64,000 bases of DNA from Pyrenophora tritici-repentis (lineage: Eukaryota; Ascomycota; Dothideomycetes; Pleosporales; Pleosporaceae). Below are positions 9,175-20,100 of the stretch, piece after piece. How positions within the stretch are numbered: the stretch's first letter is position 1; every line of letters begins with the position of its first letter. The translations under genes and the position numbers were made by a program. The stretch lies in NCBI RefSeq assembly GCF_003171515.1, contig NC_089398.1, forward strand, positions 124,001 to 188,000, in the 5' to 3' direction. The notes under the pieces were generated by a model. It saw only the letters and a program-made list of their open reading frames with translations, did no database searches and was not told the origin of the DNA.

Positions 9175-10195
9175 AGATATAACTAACCATTGCAAGGTAT
9201 GCTTACGTTACTACAGGACATCGATATGCCGGGACTGCTTGAGGACCTGGTTAGCTACTAAACATGACATGACCATTGCTGAAATGGACAACAACACACT
9301 TATGGTCATTTGTTATGTGTGTGAGGCATACAAGAGTCTGGTGATCTACTGACTTTGCCCTCGCTCGAACACAAGCCGAGCAGCAAACGCATGTCGGCTT
9401 GGAGCGTCAGTCTGGGGGAAGGGGGAGAGGAGGAGGAGGTGTAGCCAGATAATCCTTGATTCTTTGTCGTGTAGTAATGCACAAGAGAAGACTAAGTACA
9501 GTTCCTACGGTGTCGGAGTTAGGTTTGCTACACGATGTCTTGCTTCCGTAGTATGCCAAAATCTCTGTTAAAAGCCTGCATCATCAAGGCTCCAATGACG
9601 GCGACTAAACCTGAAAAGGGAAGGGAAGGGAACGTAGATGACGGCAACTGAGGCGGAGGAGCCTCAACAACGTCGCCATGACTAGTATCGATGCGATGCT
9701 AAAATTGTATTGACGCGGCGATGGAAATGTATATGGAGGAGAATTGCCAAGTTACATAACATAAACGAAAGGGGCGGTTTTCAAGCGAAGGAAGGGGTTT
9801 TGCTTTCTCTTCGCAATGCCTACTACTTACAGCTAGACAACTACCTTGTTACATTACTCTGGAAACCCCTATCACGTCTTTCATACAATCGGAGATCGAA
9901 TAGGGCCCTTCCACATGCTAGACAGCGACAAGACGGCGAACGGCAATTACATCCTACAGCTTGTGACATCACGGAAACGCCATGAAACGTTGTATTTCGA
10001 ATAGGCCCTGACGCAGTGTATTCACGAAGATATCCATCAGAAAGTCGATATTAGGAATATGGTTCAGGACAAGAGTGGCTGTGTAAGCTGATTGGTTGGA
10101 TTCGCAAGAGTTATGGGGCCGTTGCCAATGAAACGACAGCGAGGCGGTGAGGCTGGTGCCACAAGGCTGAAGAACTCTCGCGAGCCGGTTACAGT
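9175..10195. other. intergenic, no supported gene
   Basis: Only short unrelated open frames. There is a purine-rich run (ggaagggggagaggaggagg) near 9416-9440 and another at about 9610-9630. I see no transposon ends, RNA gene or conserved motif. Confidence 0.5.
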
Positions 10196-10784
10196 ATGCC
10201 AAGTTTTGCGTGGCTCACCTACCGCCCGGATCAACCAGCTGCTCTTGCCACGTCACGCTCAAGAAGTTCCACGGTCGTCGCATCACGTATCGCCGCAACA
10301 ACGGGAATTCAAATCGCAATGCAATCCCGCAGTAACGCACACGTCTCAAAACTTCAATTGTCGAGCGACCTTGAAAAACTAGTGTCGGTTTTGCGCGATG
10401 ACACATTACGTACTTACGCGCGTGGGGTTACAATTGCAACATCACAAGCCGCATTCAACATCGATCGGCATACGGGCATTCGAATCCGCATTGAGCAGAT
10501 GTATACAGTACGTTCACAATAATAGCATGTACACTGTTATACTAACGTCTTAGAACGAAAAGCTGTCTCACTCCTTCGGTGCTGTCCTAGGGACAGGAAC
10601 AACCGTGTTTTCCGGACCGTATTCCTACGCCATAGTCTTCATAGACCAGCTTGATAAACCCGAATTTCTAGTGAATGGAGAGATTCTAGAAAACAACCAG
10701 CTCGTTCACTGCCATGACCCAATTTCCGTCTCGGTCAACTCTGGAAGGTTGGTAGTATTTGCGTTCGCATTCCACAAAGCCTGA
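10196..10784 (+). CDS. hypothetical two-exon protein, about 180 aa
   Basis: Exon 1 is 10196-10507 and exon 2 10554-10784, separated by a 46-bp intron with GTACGT donor, TACTAAC branch point and CTTAG acceptor, all textbook for filamentous fungi. The spliced frame ends with TGA at 10782-10784. The product is about 180 aa, without a signal peptide or membrane segment; the C-terminal half is beta-strand-like with alternating hydrophobics (SYAIVFIDQL, GRLVVFAFAF). Family not recognised. The ATG at 10196 is the only Met in exon 1 apart from later internal ones, so the N-terminus is uncertain. Its 3' end overlaps the predicted second exon of the opposing gene. Confidence 0.5.
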
Positions 10785-11641
10785 TCATGATCGAAGGGCT
10801 GATCAAAGGACTGATCTAAGGACTGATCGAAGGGCATACTAGAACATCCCCAGGGATCAAACTCGGGGTGTAGGTTCGTTTTGTATATAAAGTAGCTCGT
10901 TGTATCATGCGGGTGACCTGAGCAATCATAAGTAGGATATGAGTGATGAGGCAGTGTATGCTCAGATCGGACCCCTGGTAACGAGCTGGTGGTTGTCGCT
11001 TCATGTTCAATGCTCGCTTACCGTAGTCAGCATGATATGCAGTTAATGCACGGTACTAGCAACTTACGTGCTGGTGTCGAGAACACTCTTTTCAGGAACT
11101 TGTCCTTGGTGAGGTATTCATCTAGAAGCATTCTGGCGTTTGTGCAGCTGCTTATCAACCAGGAAAACCTTCGTTGTAGGAGCCTGAATTTTTCCTGAGG
11201 CATCGGCGGTACTTTTGCATATGCTAATAGCAAAAGAAAATCGCGTCCCTGCTGATCCAGATACGCGATGTCAAATGTCGTACTGGCGAGCCTTAGATAG
11301 GACCTTTGACGCGCCGACAATTCGCGTTTTTTGTATGACTTAGAATTCCCAGCTATGTCCCAGCTGATTAAAGTCGTTCTAACCTTCTCCCACAAACACC
11401 TTACTTGGTTTGCGTCTTCTTTAGCTTTGCAAATGGCATTGACGAACTCATTACCTATCTCCGTTGACAGGGTAGTATTGTGACCGTCAGATACGGGTTT
11501 CGGATGAGGCCGGGGCTTGCTGAACTTTTCTTGGAGTTTCGCAAGCGCTCGTGTACTGAATTCGGCGTTTGGTGTGGCTAAGATGATTTTGATCGCCGAA
11601 GCCAACTCTTTGCTTGGTCTAGGCATCGCGGAGGCGGTCAC
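10706..11641 (-). CDS. hypothetical helical protein, two exons (second exon tentative)
   Basis: Exon 1 (11641-11068) encodes 191 aa starting MTASAMPRPSKEL; an ATG five codons downstream is an alternative. It is predominantly helical and Arg/Lys-rich, with no known domain. A GTAAGT donor at 11067 and a CTCAG acceptor at 10918 define a 150-bp intron; the joined frame continues through a short acidic repeat (DQS/DQP units coded by the direct repeats at 10785-10835) to TGA at 10706-10708. That second exon runs antisense across the last 79 bases of the neighbouring CDS, which makes it less certain; without splicing the frame stops at 11027. Function unknown. Confidence 0.42.
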
Positions 11642-11819
11642 TGGGCGATGAAAGCAACGGGCGGGGTTGGGTGAACAGGTGCGTAGATGCGAAGATTGCG
11701 TCGTTGCAAGGGTGGACGTGTACTGTAGAAGATGTGCGCCAGGTATGGCGTTGCAAGAACAGTCGCTGTGCTGTAAAAGACGGTCGCCTTGGTGTGACGT
11801 TAAGAGTAGGTGCTATGCT

Positions 11820-11930
11820 TTAAAGAATGGCGGCCACACTGTAAAGGATGGCGGCCACACTGTAAAGGATGGCGGCCACACTGAAAAGGATGGCCGCCAC
11901 ACTGCGAAAGATGGCCGCCATGTAATGAGG
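11820..11930. repeat. 21-bp minisatellite, five units
   Basis: Tandem units of GGATGGCGGCCACACTGTAAA; units 4 and 5 carry changes that turn GGCGGCCA into GGCCGCCA, so units on the two sides can pair with each other. The array lies between two genes that point apart, and could be part of their promoters. The open frames across it are repeat artefacts. Confidence 0.88.
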
Positions 11931-12057
11931 GCGGGTGGCCGGCCTTTATACCCCAAAGAAAGCTAACGGGTTGAGCCGAGTCCATTGTCTATTAAGTACT
12001 GACCTTCCTCCATAGCAAAGGTAAGGTAACTTTTTCTTGTACTATCCTCTTTAGTCT

Positions 12058-12819
12058 TTGACAATGGTACCAGACGCTACAAAGCTCTCGGCTGGCCTGC
12101 TTTCTGGTTTTGTTCTTATTGTACGAGCTCTGCACGCCGTGGCGGTGATGTTGGCTGTTTGGCGAGTGCTCTCCTATCTTCGGTCATGTGGCATCAATGT
12201 CTATGCATGGTCCAATGGCCACCGTCTTCTACTGGTAATTCTCTGCCAAAGCTTGCCGCTACTACCCTGCATCTGCGCTATTACAGTGGCACTTACCGGT
12301 CCGCCTTCTCGCGCGCTTCAACTCCATTTGATAACGCTTGGAACTATCGACGTCGCCAATGTGGTGGGTAAACACTATCATTTCAAATGCTATGGCTAAC
12401 TTGCACAGCTAAACTCACGAAAGTGGCTTCGACCTGAAAACGACGCTTCGCGGCGACGTTGGTCTTTTCGGTCTTTTATGGCGCTCCTCTGGCTTGCCGT
12501 TATTGCAGGTGTGATATACATTGACGAGACATTCCCCAATGCCTACGGTAATACTGCTGTTCTAGGCAGCAGTTGCTTGATCTTAGCATACTTGTGGTAC
12601 CAAGCAAGATCTAAAGTGGCAATGGGCCGGATAGAGACCTGGCGTTACACACTTCGCGAGATGTGGGAGATTCTTATCAGCATCGCGCTGCTTATATTAG
12701 CCATTCTGATAACTGTTGTCACTGTCACCAAAACCGAGCGTTATAAAACCGCCTTTCGATATCTACCAGGAGTTAGTATTCACTACTCCTGCCCTATACC
12801 ACAGATGCTAACAAATAGT
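12058..12819 (+). CDS. multi-spanning membrane protein, 3' end removed by Copia-1
   Basis: Exon 1 12058-12363 and exon 2 12409-12771 join in phase 0 over a 45-bp intron (donor GTGGGT, branch GGCTAAC, acceptor GCACAG). A third intron boundary follows: donor GTTAGT at 12772, branch GCTAAC, acceptor AATAG at 12818. One base later the Copia-1 LTR begins, so exon 3 and the rest are missing. The 223 retained residues contain about six hydrophobic segments (for example GFVLIVRALHAVAVMLAVW, LLILAILITVVTV). No family signature. The lost 3' part is not found at the other end of Copia-1. Confidence 0.6.
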
Positions 12820-12983
12820 TGTCAGATATAATGAGATATTGCACAAAAGTGATGGATGTTGATGATTGTCTGTATTGTGTTCTGTCTATCGTGTGTCCGC
12901 GCTTGTGGCCCTCTTGAGGGGCGCACTGACCCTCTCTACGCTGATTGGTTGCTGCCAACGTCGAGTAACCCTGCTATCTGACA
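12820..12983 (-). repeat. Copia-1 3' LTR
   Basis: 164 bp, TG...CA ended. It differs from the 5' LTR at one visible base in the CT(G/C)T run near 12872. The polypurine tract abuts it at 12984-12994. Confidence 0.92.
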
Positions 12984-13284
12984 CACCCCCTCAGCTTGGA
13001 AGCCCTGATTGCAAGCTGCATAAACTGGTTAATCGATCCTACATATAGAGGCCTTCCAGATGCTCCTGCAACTTCTCAAGCTCAGCTTCTTTCAACGGGG
13101 ATTCTTTGCGTTTAACAAGTCCCAACTGATCAAGGAAACTGGCCCATTTATTGGCTGGCAGTGACTTGGTGAATCCGTCTGCGATCATGTTGTCAGACGG
13201 AACATATTCTACCTTGATCGTCTTTCGGGTAACTTCTTGTCGTAGCCAATGATTGTGTATGTCAACGTGCCGAAGCTTTGTTTG

Positions 13285-13442
13285 CAGAGATGTCAACAAG
13301 CAAGTCAAGCTGGCTTGATTCTTATCGATTGCAGATCACAGACCATTCTCTGGGACGTGCCACTGTGCACGAGCCTCTATATTGTCTGTGATCTGCAATC
13401 GATAAGAATCAAGCCAGCTTGACTTGCTTGTTGACATCTCTG
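13285..13442. mobile_element. hAT-type MITE, 158 bp, copy A
   Basis: Nearly a perfect palindrome: the first 20 bases CAGAGATGTCAACAAGCAAG are repeated inverted at the far end, and the inverted repeat continues for about 60 bases each side. Flanked by TTTGTTTG (13277-13284 and 13443-13450), an 8-bp duplication. The CAG end, 8-bp duplication and CAAGCAAGTCAAG core match the hAT-1 and hAT-4 group. Inserted in the Copia-1 RNase H region. Confidence 0.93.
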
Positions 13443-13581
13443 TTTGTTTGCAATTTGGCAACGTCTTCATTTACTAGACGGATTGTCTGGGTATTGTCGC
13501 ACTTGATTGTGATAATTGGATTGCTTAGGTTTACCTGAAGCTCCTTCAACAACCGCGACGTAAAGATTGCCTCCTTAGCAA

Positions 13582-13739
13582 CAGAGATGTCAACAAGCAA
13601 GTCAAGCTGGCTTGATTCTTATCGATTGCAGATCACAGACAATATAGAGGCTCGTGCACAGTGGCACGTCCCAGAGAATGGTCTGTGATCTGCAATCGAT
13701 AAGAATCAAGCCAGCTTGACTTGCTTGTTGACATCTCTG
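13582..13739. mobile_element. hAT-type MITE, 158 bp, copy B
   Basis: Same element as copy A with the central spacer in the opposite orientation. Flanked by CTTAGCAA (13574-13581 and 13740-13747). Only 131 bp of Copia-1 separates the two copies. Confidence 0.93.
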
Positions 13740-15631
13740 CTTAGCAACTTGTGATAGGGCAAGCAGCTCTGCTTCTGTTGTTGATGTTGTCACAGTATCT
13801 TGCTTACTTGCTCTCCAAGCGATGAGTCCTCCGAACAGCTTAATTGCGTATCCTTGCGAGCTTTTCCTGTCTAGTGTGTTGTCTGCAAATGATGCGTCAC
13901 TTGCTACCTCAAGGCCATCGCCTCTACCGAGTTCGAGGGCTAGGGATTCTGTTTTCTTGAGGTACAGGAGCACACGGTCTGCAGCGTCCTGGTGTTCTGT
14001 ACTTGGATTGACTAGGAAGCGAGCAAGTCGTGATGTTGCAAAGGCTATGTCGGGTCTTGTTGTGACTGCAGCGAATAGAAGCGAGCCAATCTTGCGCTGG
14101 TAGCGGTTGATCTCGGACGGCTCTGCTAGGTCACTCCTGGGTCTGAGTTCCATGCCTGACATCGGCGTGTCATGTCTGATGTCTTGTCGGCTTGCTAGTT
14201 GGCTGATTTTGTCTGCGTATGCGGCTTGAGATAGCTGTATGGTCTTCTGCTTGCGATCACGAATGACCTCTACGCCGAGAAACCACTGTAAGTTGTCTCC
14301 TCCCGTACAAGCGTATTTTTCTTGGATCTGGTTGATGGCCTTCATTGCCTCTGATTCTTGCTTTGAATGGTACGCAACGATGATGTCGTCCACATAGAAG
14401 AAGATGATAACTCCGTCTTTGATCATGCAGCATGGCTCCTGTGGTATTTGTTGAAACCCTATCGAAGCAAGAGTTGCAGTGAATTCTTTCTGCCACAGTA
14501 ATGGTGAGATCCGGAGCCCATATAGTGCCTTTTGCACTTTAAGTAGAGTGCCAGGCTCATCCCACACACAACTTCGAGTTTTTTCCGAACACGTGAAACT
14601 CCATCAGAAACCAACTATATCCATCGAAAGAAATAGATTCCGACTACTCCCAAGCCGTGCAGCCGCGTGGTTGTGGAGATACAAGGAGTCTAGTACCCCA
14701 AACGCGACGCGTCCGAACTTTCAGAAGCAAACGCACAGACCAAGCCAAGAAACAACAACAACAAGACAACAGAGAGGCTAAAATGGCCCCAGATAGCGAC
14801 ACTATCGTAGTCCAGCTACCAGAAGACCTCCGGACCTCAAGCACACTGGACGACGAAATGGAGACCGACGAAAGGCACCAAGACAACCCAACAACACCCA
14901 TCGAGCAGACCACCCAAGAAACACCAAGGTTAATTATTCAGCCACCACTAAATAAAAGACCAGCGGCATTCTCCCCAGAGATAACTACAAGAGAGAGAAA
15001 CCCATTCCAGAACAGCCAAGAAAAGAAACCAAGAGCAAAGGACTCAACCCAAGCAATCTTCTGGGCAAGGGACCTAATTCTACAAGCATCTACTATGGCC
15101 GAATCCCATCTATCCCAAAACAAACTACTACAACTACTGGACGTCTTTAGAGACTTTACGGAACTAGGCAGGGTTACGCAGCAAATGACTGAGAAGTTTA
15201 CAGCACAGCTTGCGTACCAGACTGCAACGCTTACAAGCGCCTCCCAACAAGCTACAAAGACACTAAAGAAAGCTGTTAATGCCGCAACTGGACCACAAAA
15301 CCCAAACAACCAAGAAAAACCAAACAACCAGAACACCCAGAACATCCAAAACACCCAAAACACCCAAAACACCCAACAAAACAAGACATCATACGCTAGC
15401 GTAGCCGCCCAGAACAACGGAAACACATGGACTACAGTGTCTACAAAAAAGAAGACAAACAAAAAGCCAGCAAGCTACTACCAAGCAGTCCTTACGCTTA
15501 CCCAGCCTACGTCTCACACACCACTCCAGATTAGAGACCTAATCAACGAAGAGTTCACAAAGGGCGGCATCAAAGACCCAGTAGTGAAGGAAGTAACAAC
15601 AAGTAGAAAGAACAATATTATTCTAACAACC

Positions 15632-15820
15632 TGTCAGATTGAGGCGAGGTTTTGCTCCATGATCGAGCCGATGGTGGTTGGGGAAGGACATGAGACCCCC
15701 AAACCAGGGCTAGCGCCGGGACTTAGCACTGCCAAGCCCGAGGCGAGGCCACCTCCCACAGACAGAGCCGTAGACAGACACAGAGAATACACACTTGATC
15801 CCATCCATAAAAATCTGACA
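15632..15820 (+). repeat. Copia-2 5' LTR
   Basis: 189 bp, TGTCAGATTGAGG...AAAAATCTGACA, with short inverted ends. Followed immediately by the 19-base primer site shared with Copia-1. Confidence 0.94.
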
Positions 15821-15959
15821 ATTAAGAGTCTCACTGCCTGTACCGAGTACAGAAGAGTCAATCAAAGTTACTTTATACTACAAATACCGTCATTACGACG
15901 ATCCCCACGCTACAACACGTAAGCGCCGAACCGAAGAGTCATCAAAACTCATCGACAAG

Positions 15960-17159
15960 ATGTCTGTACCATCAAACAGAGATCCAACAGTGATCCTAAC
16001 GGATTATACCAATTGGGCTAAATAGTACCAACAACTACAAGCGGAATGCGCCGCATACCAAGTGTGGGAAAAGGTAGATCCAAAGCAACGCGGGATCCCT
16101 CTAATAGAACCACAACCACCACTAGCTCCACTTATCGGAAGCTATCAGCCATCAACTGCAGCGACGAATCTGCACGTTACCCAATATCGCCAAGCGATCG
16201 GCGACGATAGCGCCGAAGCGCCAGCCTACGTACCGGTACGACCCTCGGACCTCGCGACGAACGCGAAGACGTCCTATAAAGAAGATATCGATTATTACCG
16301 AATACAACTAGAAGAGTTTAAAATACTTAACCAGAGATATCAACAAGAGCGGACCGGACTCGGAAAGCTCACCGAGCACATAAGGAAGACTGTGTCACAA
16401 CACCTCTTCTACAACTGCTGCAAGGCAGGTCTTTCCCATCGGCAGTGGATCGAAAACTTAGCCGCAAATGTTGGGATTGACACGAAGGAGGAACTCAAAC
16501 GTGCGAGAGAACGTTACCTCGCGGCCCAAAAACCGATGAGGTTGTTAGCACAGTGGGAGACCTGGCTAACTGAGATGGACCATGCAATCACGGAAGGCAA
16601 GGCCCTTGGCATACCTGAATGCCAAGACGAAGAGTTTATCAAGGAGGACTTTGTCAAAGCAGTTCTCAAACCATCACCAGAATGGACTACCGCGTTCATG
16701 GCCGGTGGAAATAAAGACCCACGTGTCACTGTACGGATGATGATTAAACAGTTCCGAGAGTACGCCTCACTGTTGCATCCGATCAAACACAAGGTCCCGA
16801 AGGCCGCCTTTGTAGCAAGTAGACCTCAACTGAACGGCGAAGACGCAGATAACGCCGCCGAGAAGGCCCCAGGAAAGCGAGGTCGCGGCAAAAGCCGAAG
16901 GACTCCCGGACCGGGCAAGGATAGGAAACAATGCAAGGTATGCGACCAACAGCACGAACTAAAGAATTGTTGGTACGCGTTTCCGCACAACGCACCTGTT
17001 TGGTGGAAGCCACGTGAAACACTGAAGACGATGGCTCAGCACCGAATTGATAGCGACACTGATCTCGAACAAGAGATAAGGGGAGCCAAGAGAGCTAAAT
17101 TAGGGACACCCCAGATTAAGAAGTCACAGAGCACTCCGGTAGAGGATACTGTCGAGTGA
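15960..17159 (+). pseudogene. Copia-2 gag, interrupted by an in-frame TAG
   Basis: The start is set at the ATG at 15960 (MSVPSNRDPTVILTDYTNW), which aligns with the Copia-1 gag start (VILTDSSNW). Codon 22 is TAG (16023-16025) where Copia-1 has Trp, so TGG to TAG is the simplest explanation. The remaining 377 codons are open: a helical gag core, a basic Arg/Lys/Gly stretch and a zinc-binding-like segment CKVCDQQHELKNCWY. The gag ends at TGA 17157-17159 with pol following in the same frame. Confidence 0.85.
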
Positions 17160-20100
17160 CCAGAAGGCCGGAACATAGGCCAGATTAACCTTATGATATT
17201 TGCCTCATCATTTATGGCAAAGGAATCTAAGTACCCACTTCAACGTTCTTACATAATGGACTCCGGAACCACTATACACGTCGGCAACGACCTCGGACGA
17301 TTCACGGATATTCGACCGCCTATGACAGGAGACTTCCTCTGGGCAGGCAATACAAGGGTGTGGATTAAGGCATACGGTTCAGTTACTCTGAGAGTGGATA
17401 GCGCAGACGGTCACCGTCTCCTCTACCTCGAGAACGTCGCCTACTGCCCTGACCTACACTGCAGTCTTGTCTCCTTCCGGATACTCCGCCGGCAAGGTCT
17501 TTGGTGGGACACCAAATCCGACCCAACAATCCTCCGACGGTCCGACGATAGCGAACTGGCAGTACTACACGAGAAGTACGGACAATGGATACTGGAACTC
17601 AATGACGCTGAGGCGCGAGCAGCGTTTTCAACGCAGCAGCCAACGCGCAGGACAGCCGTACGAAAACGAGCTGAGGCTATAGTCTGGCACAAGAGACTTG
17701 GCCACCCTGGATCCGACGCCCTAGAACACCTAGTGAACCAATCTGAGGGGGTGAAGATCGTCGGGGTCCCCACAGTGAAATGCGATGCCTGTGGGATATC
17801 AAAGTCGAAGCGAATGATACGACGGACGCCCCGGACTATTTTGGAAGGTCCGGGAGAGCGAGTTGCGATCGACTTTCACGACTACGAAGCAGAAAGTACG
17901 ACCAAGGAGAAGAGTCAGATGCTTATTAACTGCCGCGTTACGGGATACATATGGGATTTCTATCTTAGTGACAACCGAACGGCAAGAGTCATCCTTAAAA
18001 GCCTTAAGATGTTCGTCACCTTTATGATGAATCAATTTGGTATAACGGTAAAGGTTATTGAGACGGACAACGAGATATTTTCCGTGAAGCCAGAGGTCGC
18101 CAGATGGTGCAGAACAAGAGGTATAGTACTCGAGCCTTCCGCCCCCGATACGCAAGCGCAAAACGGAGGAGCCGAACGCTCAGGGGGTGTGGTAAAAGAA
18201 AAGGGTCGAGCAATGCGACTCGATGCACATCTGCCGTGGGACCAATGGCCGGAAATCGCCCGGACCGCCGTCTACCTACACAACAGGACGCCGAAATATC
18301 AGAACCGCTGGAGATCTCCATACGAGATGTTCTTCACGGCAATCGCTTTCCAGAATGGAGTTGTTACATCACCACGCAAGCCCAACCTGTCGCATTTACG
18401 AGCGTACGGCTGTAAGGCATTTGCGATGACGGATGACACGAAGCGAGGAAAAGGACGTCTACAGAGATTTGACCCGAAAGCCTGGATAGGGTACTTAGTT
18501 GGTTACCGTTCGACGAACATATTCCGAATTTGGGTACCATCTATAGGCAAGGTCATTAGCACTCGCGACGTTGTATTCGACGAGGAAGTCGTATATAGTG
18601 GAGAGCATAAAGAGGTTATGGACAATCTTATGCATAGCACTACAGAGGAGATAGCAGCATGGATTCGAACTATTGAACTGCCCCCTGGACCAAATCCCAC
18701 ACGGGAAGAACTTGGAACTTTCTACGAAGATGAGACCATTGCTAGAGCGCCGGAAAATGGGCGGCTCGAGTATGATGAGGCGGGAAGGAAGGTAGTACCT
18801 TATCCGACGCCACCACATACGCCCCCACCGGCAGCACTGCTTGCTCAAATGCTAACTAATGTGGAACACCCCTTCAGGGACGATGATACCGGAGGCTACG
18901 GCCTACAATCCGAAGAGACTGCCTACGGGAAACAAGGTCTTGACACTAGCTACGGCGAACATGGTGTACAGACTGGCGCACAGCGCGAACATGGTCTATC
19001 CGCAGGCGTTCCACGCGAACAATGCGATGCCGGAGGCTACGGCCTACAATCCGAAGAGACTGCCTACGGGAAACAAGGTCTTGACACTAGCTACGGCGAA
19101 CATGGTGTACAGACTGGCGCACAGCGCGAACATGGTCTATCCGCAGGCGTTCCACGCGAACAATGCGATGCCGGAGGCTACGGCCTACAATCCGAAGAGA
19201 CTGCCTACGGGAAACAAGGTCTTGACACTAGCTACGGCGAACATGGTGTACAGACTGGCGCACAGCGCGAACATGGTCTATCCGCAGGCGTTCCACGCGA
19301 ACAATGCGATGCCGGAGGCTACGGCCTACAATCCGAAGAGACTGCCTACGGGAAACAAGGTCTTGACACTAGCTACGGCAAACAAGGTCTCGCGAGTGGT
19401 ATCCTCCATCCGGAACACAGGATGTTGAAGGAGCCATGGGCAGCCGCCTTTATGGCAGGCACCAAGGCAGGAAACGTTCAAAACTTGGCAGGAGAGCGAC
19501 TGGACAAGGCAAAGCTTGAGCGTATGATGCGAAACGGCAAGAAGCCTCATCGCAGCCAGCTGCCACCGCCTCCCCAAGCGAACGGCCTGCGAGAGGATCA
19601 CGAGTTGTTCTATTTTTTCAAAGAGGCTGAGATTACACATCTCCATAGCCACAAGGAAACCAGATCCTGGTCAGAGGTCCCGGCGAAGACGGCTCGGAAG
19701 ACCGACCAGCAGGTACTGGACTCAATGTGGGTATACACCTACAAATTTGACAAGCACCATCGATTCCAGAAGTGTAAGGCGCGATTGGTAGTGCGTGGAG
19801 ACCAGCAACGAAATGTCACCGCACAAGAAACCTACGCTGCTACACTGGCCGGAAGATCGTTTCGGATGCTAGTGTCGATTGCGGCCCGGTTTGACCTAGA
19901 GCTGAAGCAATACGACGTATCGAACGCCTTCGTCAACGCAGATATTGATCGAACAGTGTACATGCGGATGCCCCCAGGATACAGGAAGCAGGGAACAATA
20001 CTGCAACTAAACAAAGCGCTGTACGGCCTACGGATCTCGCCATTGCTCTGGCAAAGACACTTCACTGCCTTCCTTCTAGAAATCGGGTTCTCGCCAGTTC

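Noticed and set aside
9710..9985. 91-codon ORF in the gap between the patatin relic and the 10196 gene
   Set aside because: No start context, motif or splice signals, and codon use looks random.
11820..11930. CRISPR-like direct repeats
   Set aside because: Units are contiguous without spacers and the organism is a eukaryote; the same applies to 2721-2885.
11667..11966. 99-codon ORF containing GGHTVKDGGHTVKD repeats
   Set aside because: Created by the 21-bp minisatellite; no start context or flanking coding signal.
14938..15462. 174-codon minus-strand ORF rich in Phe, Trp and Val
   Set aside because: Antisense shadow of the NTQ-rich part of LINE ORF1.
18859..19428. 189-codon ORF in a second frame of the Copia-2 141-bp repeat
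   Set aside because: 141 is divisible by 3, so a repeat without stops is open in more than one frame; the frame continuous with pol is the real one.
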